Positions 32,414-42,143 of a DNA stretch of 52,813 bases are shown here, in pieces. A program made the position numbers and the translations under genes. Each line of letters opens with the position of its first letter. Position 1 is the first letter of the stretch. The DNA comes from CAZCAC01 sp964496575 (GTDB lineage Bacteria; Planctomycetota; UBA1135; GCA-002686595). The notes beneath the pieces were generated by a model, which did no database searches, was not told the DNA's origin, and saw only the letters and a list, made by a program, of their open reading frames with translations. The stretch lies in NCBI GenBank assembly GCA_964496575.1, contig CAZCAC010000054.1, positions 1 to 52,813 of the forward strand, given 5' to 3'.

Positions 32414-33714
32414 TGAGCCCGGGATTCGTGTTCGGACCGGGCCGCAAGGGACACTGGACGTTCCGGACGGTCCGCCTCGGCGTCAGCAGCTTGATGCTGC
32501 ACAAGCTCCGCTCGTTCTTGACCATGCTCGGCATGCTCTTCGGCGTCGCGTCGGTGATCTCGATGCTGGCGGTCGGCGAGGGCGCGAGCCACGAGGCGCT
32601 CGAGCGGATCAAGGCGATGGGGCCGACGAACCTGATGGTCCGCAGCCAGAAGCCGCCGGAGACCGAGGAATCGACCACCGGCGTCCGCTGGCAGACCTTC
32701 GCGTACGGCCTGAAGTACGTCGACGCCGAGCGGATCGAGGCGATGTTCCCCGACGCGAAAGACGTCGTCTCGGTGCGCGAGACGAAGCAGAGCCTGCGCA
32801 ACGGCGCCCGCTGGTCGAGCAGCGTCGTCGTCGGCACCGAGCCGGAGTACCTCTCGGTGATGAACCTCGAGGTGATCGAGGGACGCTGGTTCTCTGCACT
32901 CGACGTCGATCGCGTCGAGAACTGCGCGGTGCTGGGTTCGGCGGCGGCGGACGCGCTCTTTCCGCTCGAGAACCCTCTCGGCGTCAATCTCCAGGCGGGC
33001 TCCACCGAGTTCACCGTGATCGGTGTCCTGCGCGAGCTGGGGCGCGAGGCGAGCCCGGGAGGCACCCCGCTCGACCAGTGCATCTTCGTCCCGATCACCA
33101 CCTCGCGCGCGCGCTACGGCGATACGATCCGGCGGATGACGATGGGCTCCTACGAGCGCACGCGCGTCGAGCTCGCCGAGGTCAAGCTGCGGCTGCGCAC
33201 CACCGAGGAGGTCATCCCCGCCTCGCAGCTCCTGGCCCGGATCCTGGAGCTGGGCGAGCGCCCGCAGGACGACGTGAAGATGATCGTCCCGCTGGAGCTC
33301 CTGCGCCAGGAGGAGGAGACGGCGAAGATCTTCAACATCGTGCTCGGCTCGATCGCGTTCATCTCCTTGCTGGTCGGGGGCATCGGGATCATGAACGTGA
33401 TGCTGGCCACGGTCACCGAGCGCACCCGCGAGATCGGTATTCGCCGCGCGCTCGGCGCGAAGAAGAAGCACATCGTCCGCCAGTTCCTGGTCGAGACCTT
33501 CGTGTTGAGCTGCGGCGGCGGCCTGCTCGGCGTCGCTTTCGGTTTCCTCATCCCCCACCTGGTCACGGTGCTCAGCGCGCAGCTGACCATCATCCGCGTG
33601 GAGCACGTGGTGATGGCGATCGGCATCTCCGCCGGCGTGGGCATCATCTTCGGCCTCTATCCGGCGTGGCGCGCCGCGAACATGGATCCGGTCGAGGCGC
33701 TCAGGCACGAGTGA
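32413..33714 (+). CDS. MacB/FtsX-type ABC permease
   Basis: A 433-residue permease. One membrane helix (LRSFLTMLGMLFGVASVISML) is followed by a large extracytoplasmic domain of about 230 residues (MacB-PCD like) and three C-terminal helices that include IGIMNVMLATVTERTREIGIRRALGAKK, abbreviated here as IMNVMLATVTERTREIG, the FtsX hallmark. It lacks the fused ATPase of true MacB, and no separate ATPase gene is adjacent, so the ATPase must be encoded elsewhere. Together with the adaptor it forms an exporter for a peptide, lipid or antibiotic-like substrate. Confidence 0.88.
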   Translation: MSPGFVFGPGRKGHWTFRTVRLGVSSLMLHKLRSFLTMLGMLFGVASVISMLAVGEGASHEALERIKAMGPTNLMVRSQKPPETEESTTGVRWQTFAYGLKYVDAERIEAMFPDAKDVVSVRETKQSLRNGARWSSSVVVGTEPEYLSVMNLEVIEGRWFSALDVDRVENCAVLGSAAADALFPLENPLGVNLQAGSTEFTVIGVLRELGREASPGGTPLDQCIFVPITTSRARYGDTIRRMTMGSYERTRVELAEVKLRLRTTEEVIPASQLLARILELGERPQDDVKMIVPLELLRQEEETAKIFNIVLGSIAFISLLVGGIGIMNVMLATVTERTREIGIRRALGAKKKHIVRQFLVETFVLSCGGGLLGVAFGFLIPHLVTVLSAQLTIIRVEHVVMAIGISAGVGIIFGLYPAWRAANMDPVEALRHE

Positions 33715-33732
33715 GCGCACGACGCTTCGCGG

Positions 33733-36006
33733 TCAGTAGACCTCCACTTCCCAGACCCGCGAAATGCCCTGCTGGGTCGCGGTGACGAGGAGGCGGATGC
33801 GATCGGTGGTGATCGGCTCGAAGCGGCAGCTCCAGTCCACCTCGGTGTTGTCCTCGGCCCGGGTGCCGGGGACTTCGCGCCAGCCGGTGCCGTCGTGGAG
33901 CTGGAGGGCGAACGAGCGCAAGGGATCGGTCACGCCGTTCCAGCCCTGGCCGTAGCCGGAGACGACACGCGCCGCGGAGATCGTCCGCGGTTCCTTCCAC
34001 GTGAGCTCGACCCAGTCGGGCAACCCCGGCGCGCTGAGCCAGCGGCCGGCGTTGTCCTCGAGGTCCAGCCGGCCGTCGTTCACGAGATTCCCGCGATGCG
34101 AATCGGCGTCGCGGCAGCTCGAGACCCGGACGGTCGCCATCCGCGCCAGGTTCGGCGGCGCATCGTCGAGCCAATCGGGCGGATTCAGCCAGGTGGAAGG
34201 AAGCGGCTCGAGGGTTCCCACGCCCACCTTCATCAGGGCCTTCAGCTCGCCGAGGTGCGCCCCGTACACCTCGCGGGGGTCGATGTCGTGCTTCGAGCAG
34301 ATCGACGCCGCCATGCCGACGATCTCGCCCATGCAGCCGCCGGTCCTCATCACCCGGACGGTGCCGAGCGCTTCGTGGGTGACGCTGATGTCCCGCCCGG
34401 CCATGAAGAGGTTCGGGACGTTGCGCGAGTAGAGGCAGCGGTACGGCACCCAGTACGGCGCCTGGTAGTGGTCGTAGTGCGCCACCGAGATGAACGCGTC
34501 CCCTTCGAAGCCGGCCTCGTAGCGCGGATCGGGCAGGTGCAGGTCGATCGCCCAGCCGGTCGGAACGCAGCCATCGGAATACTCGACACCGTTCAGCACG
34601 TCCTCCCGGGTCAGCACGACGTCTCCGAGCAGGCGGCGCGACTCACGCTTGCCGGAAACGAACGCGGCCCAGTTCAGCGCGTGGTTCGGATAGCACTCAT
34701 CGACGTTCTTCAACGTATCCCACGCGCCGTACATCGCGCGCAGGTTCCAGTCGCGAATGTACTCGCTCTTCTCGAAGGGATCGTGATCGAAGCCGCTCTC
34801 CCAGTACCAGCCGCCCAGTGCCTCGACACCGCGTCGGTCCGCCTTCACCCCAGGGAACTCCACCGCCCGGCCGGGAAAGGGTTTGTCACTCAGATCGAGC
34901 GCCCACGGGCAGCGCGGGAACGGCGACGCCTCACCGGTGTCTGCCACACTCCACAGGTTGCAGCGCCCCATGTGCCCCCGCTCGGTCTGTTCGTAGTCCG
35001 CCCCGGCGAGGAAGCCGATGCAACCGTCTCCAGTGGAGTCGACGAACCAGCGGCCGCCGAAGCGCTTGCGCTGACCGGTGATCGCGTGCTGCGCGATCAC
35101 GGCGACGATCCGCCCCTCCCCCATCTCGACCGCGTTCGCCCGGTGCTGGAGAAAGAGCGAGAGCGTCGGTTCCGCCTCGACGAGCTCCCGCTTCCGCTCG
35201 TCCTCGTAGATCTCGGCGGTGTTCCGCGGCCCGTAGTGGATGCGCCGCGATTGCTCGAGCTCGTGCACTATGTCCCCCACGCGCGGCCACGGCGCCACGT
35301 TGCGCGCCCCGTTCAACCAGACGCGAACCTCCGAGCTGTTGTTTCCGCCGAGGACCGGACGATCCTGGATCAACGCGACTGAGAGCCCCAGCCGCGCCGC
35401 AGCCAGGGAAGCGCAGATCCCGGCGATGCCGCCGCCAGTGACGACGAGATCGTAGCTGCCGGCGTCGACCGGCTCCTCGCTGAAGCCGAGCAGCTCGGCG
35501 CGCAAGGCGCGGAGGCTCGGTGAATCCTCGGGAGGCCGAAAGGTCTGATCGCGGGAGAGGAGAATCGCGTCTACCCGCCCCTCGAACCCGGTCAGGTCGT
35601 GCAGCGAGAGCCGCACCGTCTCCCCGTCGATCGCGACGGAGCCTCCGTCCTGCCAGTGCCACGCCGCGCCCTCCGTGCCAAACGTCGTCGGGAGCGGTCG
35701 ATCGTTCACGAAGAGCTGGAATCGACCCGGCGCCCCCGGGGCGTTCCAGGTGGCGACCCAGTCCCGCGTCCGCACCCAGACCCGGTAGCTCCCCACGCCG
35801 GGCACGCGAATCGTCGTGCTGGCGTCTTCCACCGGCACGCCCAGACCGTGGGCGAGGAGGAACGGCGAGCCCATCTGGTCCATGAACTGGCTATCGACGA
35901 CCCAGCCGCCGAGGTCGTCGAAATCTTCCGCCTCGACGAGGAGGGTGTCCTCCACCCGGTCGGCGAGAGGGAGCGTGAGAAGCAGCGGGAGGAGAGCGGC
36001 GTGCAC
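33733..36006 (-). CDS. Secreted FAD-dependent oxidoreductase with discoidin-like domain
   Basis: A 757-residue protein with signal-like start VHAALLPLLLTLPLADR. A first part of about 180 residues is a strand-rich binding domain (DTLLVEAEDFDDLGGW, then YRVWVRTRDWV). The FAD domain starts YDLVVTGGGIAGICASLAAARLG, with the dinucleotide-binding GxGxxG and LGGNNSSEVRVWLNG, as in the FAD_oxidored family. The last 140 residues (ARMATVRVSSC, then VELTWKEPRTISAARVVSG) look like a discoidin/F5-F8 C module that binds sugars. The GTG at 36006 gives a good signal peptide and lies eight bases after the M24 stop, so the genes share a transcript. Substrate unknown; such proteins are common in planctomycete glycan-related loci. 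Confidence 0.83.
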   Translation of the reverse strand: MHAALLPLLLTLPLADRVEDTLLVEAEDFDDLGGWVVDSQFMDQMGSPFLLAHGLGVPVEDASTTIRVPGVGSYRVWVRTRDWVATWNAPGAPGRFQLFVNDRPLPTTFGTEGAAWHWQDGGSVAIDGETVRLSLHDLTGFEGRVDAILLSRDQTFRPPEDSPSLRALRAELLGFSEEPVDAGSYDLVVTGGGIAGICASLAAARLGLSVALIQDRPVLGGNNSSEVRVWLNGARNVAPWPRVGDIVHELEQSRRIHYGPRNTAEIYEDERKRELVEAEPTLSLFLQHRANAVEMGEGRIVAVIAQHAITGQRKRFGGRWFVDSTGDGCIGFLAGADYEQTERGHMGRCNLWSVADTGEASPFPRCPWALDLSDKPFPGRAVEFPGVKADRRGVEALGGWYWESGFDHDPFEKSEYIRDWNLRAMYGAWDTLKNVDECYPNHALNWAAFVSGKRESRRLLGDVVLTREDVLNGVEYSDGCVPTGWAIDLHLPDPRYEAGFEGDAFISVAHYDHYQAPYWVPYRCLYSRNVPNLFMAGRDISVTHEALGTVRVMRTGGCMGEIVGMAASICSKHDIDPREVYGAHLGELKALMKVGVGTLEPLPSTWLNPPDWLDDAPPNLARMATVRVSSCRDADSHRGNLVNDGRLDLEDNAGRWLSAPGLPDWVELTWKEPRTISAARVVSGYGQGWNGVTDPLRSFALQLHDGTGWREVPGTRAEDNTEVDWSCRFEPITTDRIRLLVTATQQGISRVWEVEVY

Positions 36007-36014
36007 GGCTGGAC

Positions 36015-37196
36015 CTAGCTCTTCACCAGCAGGATCTCCTCCTGCGGCTTCGACAGGAACCGTGCGCCGTCGGCCTCGACCACGACCACCTCTTCCATCG
36101 TCGCCACCCCGTACCCCGGCACGTTGACGCTCGGCTCGAGGGTGAAGCACTGTCCCTCCTCCACCACGGCGTGCGCGCGTTCGCCGTAGCGTTCCCACTC
36201 GGGGCACAGGAGCCCCGCCCCGTCGTGCGCCAGGCGGCCGATCTGGTGGCCCAGGGCGTGCGCGTAGTCGTCGAAGCCCAGTGAACGGATGTAGTCACGA
36301 GCGATCGCGTCGACGTCCTTGCCGATCACGCCGGGACGGAGGTAGTCGGCGGCGCGCTGGATCGCGTCACGCTCGGTGGCGAAGGCCTTGAGCACCAGCT
36401 CCGGAGGTTCCTCCTCACCGGGGCGCAGGCAATACCAGGTGCGCTGCAGGTCGGAGCAGTACTCCTCCCAGCGCATGCCGAAATCGACGCTCATCAGGTG
36501 TCCCGGCTCCATCACCCGATCCGAGGGACCATTGTGGCCGCGAACCGCATCCGGACCGGTGAACACCGCCGGACACATCTCCTCATCCCAGGAGCACGGC
36601 AAGCCCTTGCCCACGCGGATCTCGGTCATGATGTCGGCGATGTCCCGCTCGCTCTGCCCGACGCGAAGGCGCGCGTGCAGCTGTTCGAAGAGATCGACCG
36701 TCTCCTCGCAGGCGCGGGTGATGCGCTCCACCTCGGCACCGATCTTCCGGCCGCGCAAGCGAGAGATGACCGGCTCGGCGGAGATCAGCCGCTCCTCGAA
36801 GGGCGTACCCGTCAGGATCCTCTTCAGCAGGAGGTACTGGCCGTGAGTCAGGCCGTCCGACATCTCGTCCTCGAGCGAGTAGTCGATCGAGATGCTCCGC
36901 GGAGCGAAGCGATGCAGCTGCTCGACCAGCGGAGCGGTGATGCCCTCGACGTACCCGATGATCTCGTCGTAGTGCCCCATCGTCTCGTGGGGTCCGGAGT
37001 CGAGTGAGCCCATGATGGCGACCCGCTCGCCGGTCCTCGAGATCAGAAAGGCCGCGTTCCACACCACGTCACCGCCGACGACGAGGTCGATGCACGGGTC
37101 GTGGACCGCCGATGACTCGCGGGTGAAGATCATCCACAGGTCGATGTCCAGCTCGTTCAGGATCGCTTCCGCTTGCTCCAGCTTGGCCCGAATCAT
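36015..37196 (-). CDS. M24-family Xaa-Pro aminopeptidase
   Basis: A 393-residue metallopeptidase. All five metal ligands are seen: Asp238 (SVDFG), Asp249 (CSDLQRTW), His317 (HALGHQIG), Glu354 (FTLEPSV) and Glu368 (TMEEVVVV). The first 150 residues are the creatinase-like N-terminal domain. It should release N-terminal residues before proline in the cytoplasm; no signal peptide is seen. The ATG at 37196 is preferred, with GGAGG a few bases upstream; the longer frame to 37229 starts in that site. The gene is followed directly by the secreted oxidoreductase gene. Confidence 0.9.
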   Translation of the reverse strand: MIRAKLEQAEAILNELDIDLWMIFTRESSAVHDPCIDLVVGGDVVWNAAFLISRTGERVAIMGSLDSGPHETMGHYDEIIGYVEGITAPLVEQLHRFAPRSISIDYSLEDEMSDGLTHGQYLLLKRILTGTPFEERLISAEPVISRLRGRKIGAEVERITRACEETVDLFEQLHARLRVGQSERDIADIMTEIRVGKGLPCSWDEEMCPAVFTGPDAVRGHNGPSDRVMEPGHLMSVDFGMRWEEYCSDLQRTWYCLRPGEEEPPELVLKAFATERDAIQRAADYLRPGVIGKDVDAIARDYIRSLGFDDYAHALGHQIGRLAHDGAGLLCPEWERYGERAHAVVEEGQCFTLEPSVNVPGYGVATMEEVVVVEADGARFLSKPQEEILLVKS

Positions 37197-37231
37197 GATT
37201 CCTCCTCTGGTTCGATGAGGAGTGTACAAAA

Positions 37232-37268
37232 GGGTGGGGCCCGAGGCGTGAAGCCTCGGGCCCCACCC
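37232..37268 (-). terminator. Intrinsic terminator of the protease gene
   Basis: Bases 37232-37247 pair perfectly with 37253-37268 over 16 positions around GTGAA. On the minus strand the stem is followed by TTTTGT, so it ends transcription from the subtilisin gene before the M24 gene. Confidence 0.88.
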
Positions 37269-37295
37269 GTCTCGCGGGAGCTCTGGCGAGCGCGA

Positions 37296-39080
37296 CTACG
37301 GCAAGATGGTCACGCTCAGCCCGTCGGAGAAGTTGAAGCCCGAGCCACCCGCGGCGGTGTCGCGGTACCAGTGCTGGAAGTTCCAGGTCGAGCCCGCGGT
37401 GATCGCAGCAGCTTCCGGCTGGGTGAAATCGACCCAGCGGGTGGCGTTCCCCGATCCGTCGTTCGTGGCCGCAGGGCTCAGGCGCGTGACTCCGCCGCCG
37501 ACACAGCGCCAGCCGTTGCCGAACGGCACCTCGATCTGGTTCGGCCCGTAGTAGAAGAGCCCGAACTCGTTCGGCACTCCGCCGCTGGTGTTCAGGGTGA
37601 AGCTGTTGGAGGAGTAGCTGGTGCTGCCGCTGAAGGTGATCAGCTCTCCCGGACCGGCGGAGTTTGGGCTGGTCTGGCAATAGTTGGGAGAATCACCCCA
37701 ACTCATGATCTCCTGCGCGGCCTGGTGCAGGTTCAGTCGGCCGTTGCTCACGGTGATGCCGTTCAGGCTCGGAATCACGTCGACGCTCTGCAGCAGGATC
37801 TCCTTGAGGGTCAGCGCCGCCTGGTCGGGCGCCGTGGCGAAGTGGGCGCGGAACGCCTGGCTCGACAGCGAGTGCAGGAACGCGATCGCGCCGGTGACGT
37901 GCGGGGTCGCCATCGAGGTCCCCGAGTAGCTGGAGTAGGTGTTGTTCGGCACGGTGCTCAGGACCGACGAACCCGGCGCGCCGAGGTCGATGTGGGTGGA
38001 ACCGTAGCCGGCGTAGGCCTTGTTGTCGTAGCGATCGGTGTTGGTCACCGCGACCATCCAGGGACTGCTGCAGCCGGTGGGCACGTCGCCGATGATATCT
38101 ACGTTCTGGTTGGAGTTGATCGTCGCCGCGGCGTTGAGGATTCCCGAGGCCCCCATCGCGTTGTAGGCGTCGTTCCACGGCTGGTAGGTGGCGCTGTTGC
38201 AGTTGGCGTAGTCGATGCCGAAGCTGGAGTTGATCGCCACCACGTTCGCGCCGGAGGTACCGCCGCTCTGCACATAGAGGTCGCGCATGACGAGCGCGTA
38301 GTTGTAGGCGGCCAGCACCGTCGAGGTGGACCCGCTGGCGCCCGCGATGTGCATGAGCTCGCAGTCCCAGTTGACGCCGGCAACGCCGGTGTTGTTGTTC
38401 CCGCGTGCACCGGCGATCCCGGCCACGTGCGTGCCGTGGGAGTCGGAGGGAATGCTCCCGTTGTTATTGTAGGCGTTCCAGCCGTAGCGGTCGTCGACGT
38501 AGCCATTGCCGTCGTCATCGACACCGTTCGTGCCGTTGACCTCCGCGTCATTCTGCCAGCGGTTGGCGACCAGGTCGGGGTGGTTGTGCTGGGCGCCGCC
38601 GTCGACGATGGCGATGACGAAGTCACGGCTGCCCGTGCCCAGGTCCCACGCCTCCGGCGCATCGATGTCGGCGTCGACGGTGCCGCCGCTCTGGCCGGTG
38701 TTGTGCATCCCCCACTGCTGGGAGAAGTAGCTGTCGTTCGACGTGCCGCGCTGCTCGACCGGCATGTCGGGGGCGGCGTAGCGGATCTGCGGCAGCGACT
38801 CGAGGTGCTCGATCGCCTGCGAGACGTCCATCTCCTCGGCGATCAGGAGCAGGTAGAGATCGATCCTGGGCATCAGCGCCCGATCGACCACGAAGGGCTG
38901 CCCCTCGAGCTGGGCGGCGGCTTCGGTCAAGGTGGTGGGATCGTCGAAGCGAACGATCACCTGCCCCTCGGCCGGGGTGGGCGCGACGCGATCCCGAGTC
39001 GTGGGAGACTGGTCGAGGGTTCCGGAACCTGCGGCGAGGCCGAGGCCGGGGAGTAGAAGCAGCGATGTGAAGAGAGACAT
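37296..39080 (-). CDS. Secreted subtilisin-like S8 protease with C-terminal sorting-type domain
   Basis: A 594-residue preproprotease. Signal peptide MSLFTSLLLLPGLGLAAG, an I9-like propeptide (about 40-108), then the S8 domain with Asp160 (IAIVDGG), His215 (DSHGTHVAG) and Ser389 (GTSMATPH). Calcium-binding-like DDDGNGYVDD sits near 188-197. From about 460 on, a C-terminal domain (NEFGLFYYGPNQIEVPFGNG, then FQHWYRD) of a type common in planctomycete secreted proteins ends in FNFSDGLSVTILP. The same tail type occurs in the decayed gene at 22290-22963. It is probably secreted and attached or sorted through that domain. The ATG at 39080 gives the signal peptide. Confidence 0.92.
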   Translation of the reverse strand: MSLFTSLLLLPGLGLAAGSGTLDQSPTTRDRVAPTPAEGQVIVRFDDPTTLTEAAAQLEGQPFVVDRALMPRIDLYLLLIAEEMDVSQAIEHLESLPQIRYAAPDMPVEQRGTSNDSYFSQQWGMHNTGQSGGTVDADIDAPEAWDLGTGSRDFVIAIVDGGAQHNHPDLVANRWQNDAEVNGTNGVDDDGNGYVDDRYGWNAYNNNGSIPSDSHGTHVAGIAGARGNNNTGVAGVNWDCELMHIAGASGSTSTVLAAYNYALVMRDLYVQSGGTSGANVVAINSSFGIDYANCNSATYQPWNDAYNAMGASGILNAAATINSNQNVDIIGDVPTGCSSPWMVAVTNTDRYDNKAYAGYGSTHIDLGAPGSSVLSTVPNNTYSSYSGTSMATPHVTGAIAFLHSLSSQAFRAHFATAPDQAALTLKEILLQSVDVIPSLNGITVSNGRLNLHQAAQEIMSWGDSPNYCQTSPNSAGPGELITFSGSTSYSSNSFTLNTSGGVPNEFGLFYYGPNQIEVPFGNGWRCVGGGVTRLSPAATNDGSGNATRWVDFTQPEAAAITAGSTWNFQHWYRDTAAGGSGFNFSDGLSVTILP

Positions 39081-39244
39081 ATCTGGGGAGCTCTGGCTGG
39101 GGGAATACCGAACGGGAGGAACAGAACCCTCCCGTGTGGAGAGACCGACACCCGAAACCTAGCACAACTTCAGCCGACCTGGAGATGCGATGTGCCAGTG
39201 GAGATCCGGATCGAAACAGGACCTGCCGCTCGCGAAATCCCGAT

Positions 39245-39258
39245 GAGCGGTGCCGCTC
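39245..39258 (+). terminator. Hairpin plus T run of unclear use
   Basis: GAGCGG and CCGCTC pair around TG, followed by G and six T on the plus strand. It has intrinsic-terminator form for plus-strand transcription, yet both flanking genes are on the minus strand and no plus-strand gene precedes it. The rest of the 248-base gap (39081-39328) shows nothing else. Confidence 0.4.
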
Positions 39259-39328
39259 GTTTTTTGCCTTTTATCCGTCGGAATCGCCCCCTCGAGGAGG
39301 ACTCCATCGGTCGGACGAGCGCTTCTGA

Positions 39329-40411
39329 TCACCCCCGGTGGAGGTGCACGTCGAGCTGCGGGAAGGCGATCTCGATCCCGTCCGCGGCGAAGGCCTTGTA
39401 CACGCCGCACAGGAGCTGGTCCATGGCGCGACCGCGCAGCACCGGCTCGGCGATCCAGCAGAGGAGCTCGAAGTCCAGCGCGGAGTCGCCGAAGCGACGG
39501 AAGCGCACGCGTGCTTCAGGGTCGGAACAGACGTACTCCATCTCCGAAGCTACGCGCAAGAGCGTCTCGCGGACCTGGTCGATGTCCGAGCCGTACGCCA
39601 CGCCGACCTTCACGCGCAGACGGCGCTTGGGGAACCGCCCCCCCGACTCGTTCAGGATCTTCGCCGCACCCATGGCAGCGTTCGGGATCGTCACCTCGAT
39701 GTCGTCTCTGGTCAAAAGTCGCGTCGAGCGAATGCCGATGTGCACCACCTCGCCGCGCTCGCCGCTGTCGAGCACGATGAAGTCACCCTGGCGATACGGT
39801 GCGTCGGCCAGGATGAATACGCCCGCGAACAGGTTGGAGAGGGTGTCCTTGGCCGCGAAGCCGATGGCGATGCCGGCGATCCCCGCCGAGGCGATGAAGG
39901 CCGAGACGTCCTGCCCCCACACCTGAATCAGGAGGTAGAGGCAGAGTCCGACGATCAGCACCTTGCCGAGGTTCTCGAAGAGTGGCAACGTCGTCGGCTC
40001 GATCACCTGGAAGCGCTCGGTGTCCTTGCTGAGCATCTTCAGGATGAGCTTGCTCAGACGCAGGGCAAAGACGGTCCAGACCACCAGGATGATCGTGCCG
40101 AGCAGGCTCCTGATCATCCCCTCCCAGTTGCTGCTCGCTTCCGACGAGCCCGGCTCAGGCGCGTCGAGCCCGAGCTGCTTGGTCGCCAGGTACAGTCCGC
40201 CGAGCACGACGGTGACCAGGATCGGGCGATTCAATATCGTGAGGAAGCGATCATCGGTCGTCGTCACGGTGCGACGCGTCAACGTCCGCAGGACACCGTT
40301 GACGATCCAGTTGAGCACGAACGCGGCCATGAACGCGGCGACGATGATGAGCCCCGCTTGCAGCCAGGGGTTCTCGGTGATCGAGTCGAGCAGTGCTTGC
40401 AGTTGCTTCAT
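39329..40411 (-). CDS. MscS-family mechanosensitive channel
   Basis: A 360-residue small-conductance channel. Several N-terminal helices lead to the pore-lining TM3 with Gly/Ala packing (SAFIASAGIAGIAIGFAAKD), then the beta domain (GDFIVLDSGERGEVVHIGIRST) and the alpha/beta C-terminal domain ending FPQLDVHLHRG. It releases solutes from the cytoplasm under hypo-osmotic shock. The ATG at 40411 (MKQLQALL) is chosen over a TTG at 40456, although neither has a good ribosome-binding site. Confidence 0.93.
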   Translation of the reverse strand: MKQLQALLDSITENPWLQAGLIIVAAFMAAFVLNWIVNGVLRTLTRRTVTTTDDRFLTILNRPILVTVVLGGLYLATKQLGLDAPEPGSSEASSNWEGMIRSLLGTIILVVWTVFALRLSKLILKMLSKDTERFQVIEPTTLPLFENLGKVLIVGLCLYLLIQVWGQDVSAFIASAGIAGIAIGFAAKDTLSNLFAGVFILADAPYRQGDFIVLDSGERGEVVHIGIRSTRLLTRDDIEVTIPNAAMGAAKILNESGGRFPKRRLRVKVGVAYGSDIDQVRETLLRVASEMEYVCSDPEARVRFRRFGDSALDFELLCWIAEPVLRGRAMDQLLCGVYKAFAADGIEIAFPQLDVHLHRG

Positions 40412-40529
40412 CGCGGGGCTGGCGAGGGGGCGACGGTTGAGGCGGAGGTTCGCCAAGATAGGGCAACGACCCGAGCGAAGAAAGCTCCCGCCACCGGTGG
40501 CTGCGCTGCGATGGCTGGCGGGGCCCCCC

Positions 40530-42143
40530 TCAATAGGGGACGGCGCGAACTTCCAGCGAGCGCAGCACGTAGTCCCCCGCGACCGTGCCCGGGCGGAGCA
40601 GGAGCCGGCCGGCCAGGCGCGAGGAGAGGAGCTCGATGAAGACGACGTTCCGCCCGCTCCGTAGCGGCTTCATGATCGTGCGGTGCTGGTCGTAGGCCGG
40701 GTCCGCCCTGGTCAGGTACGCCAGGATCAGCTCCGTATCCGCCGGGCTCTCCAGCTCGAGCCGGAGGACGATGTTCTCGCCCTCGGGGAACTCGAACTCC
40801 GGCAAGAGGACCTTCGAACGCGCCCCCCGGCTCTCGATCGCAATCGAGTCGCCGGCCTCGCTCCCTCCGACCCGGATCCGGGCGACATCCTGGACCAGCA
40901 GGGGAGGCTTGTTCCTCGCGGTATCGAGGGACAGGAGCACCTGCTCCGAGGCCTGGAACTTCTCGCGCACGACCTGGAGCTCCTCCTCGCCCACCGGCTG
41001 CGGGGGCAGGAAGACGAGCGCGCGTTCGGAGACCAGCATCACGACGAGATCGGGAGCCACCTTCGCGATCCGCTCGGTGTCGAAGTAGTGGTAGGTCCAG
41101 CAGAACTGGGACTCGGAGAAGCACTCCGCGAGGAACCTCCGGATCTGCTGCCCGTTCGAGTCGTGGAAGAGCACTGCGGTCGGCAGGCTCTCGTCATCCA
41201 CCCGGTAGATGACGGTCTGGTAGGGTGACTTCCTGTTCGAGATGATCTTCGCCTCGAGCGCTCGACCGTGGGGCACGAGCCCGAACTCCCTCGTCGGCAG
41301 CAGATCCTCCATGTAGAGGCGCTCCCCCCAGAGGTCCCAGGTGTCCAGCGGCTTCTCGACCAGGACGAACTGGTCCCTCTCCCACGGCTCGATCCCGGGG
41401 TGGCGCTCGGCCATTCTGGTCGCGAGGGCGTGGTAAGCCGCCCACGCACCGCGGTCGGTCCAGTGCGTCCCCAGGCGCCGGAAGACGGTATCGTCCCGCG
41501 AGCCGTCCCGCTCCTTCTCCCGGCGGATCGACTCGGTGAGGTCGATGAGCTCGATATCGGAGTGCTGCCCGAGATGGTCCACCAGCTGATCGAGCCGGGT
41601 CCGCCCGCGTTCCATGCCGGCGGGCATGAACTCCGGATACAGCTGTTCCTTGCTCGGAATCAAGACGCACAGGAACTCCGCCCCGTGTTCCTCGCACCAA
41701 TCGCGGCGGCTCTCGAGCATCCGCTGCCAGCCGGCGAGGTCCTGGTCGGTGTAGGGAATCGCTCCCCGGAAGGCCTCGGGCGAGTGATCGGTCGCCGCAA
41801 AGACCCAGTCGTCCTGTCCCAGCAGGACCGTGTCGGTCGGCGAGACTCCGAAGACGAACCACTTGAGGACGTTGTGCGCCCGGATGTACCAGTCGCGCAA
41901 TCCAAAGCTATCGGCGTGATACGACTCGTAGCGCTCCGGGAATCGAATCAGCACGTTGCGGTCGAATCTCAGCGGCGGCCGCCGCGCGGGAGTCCGAAAC
42001 TCGCCCGCAGCGCCTTGTTCGGAGTGCGAGCGAGTGAGCCAACCACCGACGAGCGGTGCACCGATCGCGGCGCAGAACAGCACGATCGTCGCCAGGTCGA
42101 AGACCCGGCGCGGACGCGGCTCGGCACGGGCTTGCTCGTACAT
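40530..42143 (-). CDS. AlgJ/AlgX-like O-acetyltransferase partner (SGNH-like)
   Basis: A 537-residue protein anchored by one N-terminal membrane segment (FDLATIVLFCAAIGAPLVGG). The periplasmic catalytic domain shows GQDDWVFA, IPSKEQLYPEFMP, the GTHWT motif with His227, and a FHDSNGQQI block in which the Ser is the expected SGNH nucleophile. The last 150 residues are a strand-rich module that may bind polysaccharide. It should take acetyl groups delivered by the MBOAT partner, to which it is coupled through a TGATG overlap at 42143. The longer frame to 42473 is a shadow of that partner. Confidence 0.87.
   Translation of the reverse strand: MYEQARAEPRPRRVFDLATIVLFCAAIGAPLVGGWLTRSHSEQGAAGEFRTPARRPPLRFDRNVLIRFPERYESYHADSFGLRDWYIRAHNVLKWFVFGVSPTDTVLLGQDDWVFAATDHSPEAFRGAIPYTDQDLAGWQRMLESRRDWCEEHGAEFLCVLIPSKEQLYPEFMPAGMERGRTRLDQLVDHLGQHSDIELIDLTESIRREKERDGSRDDTVFRRLGTHWTDRGAWAAYHALATRMAERHPGIEPWERDQFVLVEKPLDTWDLWGERLYMEDLLPTREFGLVPHGRALEAKIISNRKSPYQTVIYRVDDESLPTAVLFHDSNGQQIRRFLAECFSESQFCWTYHYFDTERIAKVAPDLVVMLVSERALVFLPPQPVGEEELQVVREKFQASEQVLLSLDTARNKPPLLVQDVARIRVGGSEAGDSIAIESRGARSKVLLPEFEFPEGENIVLRLELESPADTELILAYLTRADPAYDQHRTIMKPLRSGRNVVFIELLSSRLAGRLLLRPGTVAGDYVLRSLEVRAVPY

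Noticed and set aside
36007..36207. N-terminal extension of the FAD oxidoreductase
   Set aside because: It overlaps the M24 gene end in another frame and is Arg/Gly-rich; the GTG at 36006 gives a signal peptide.
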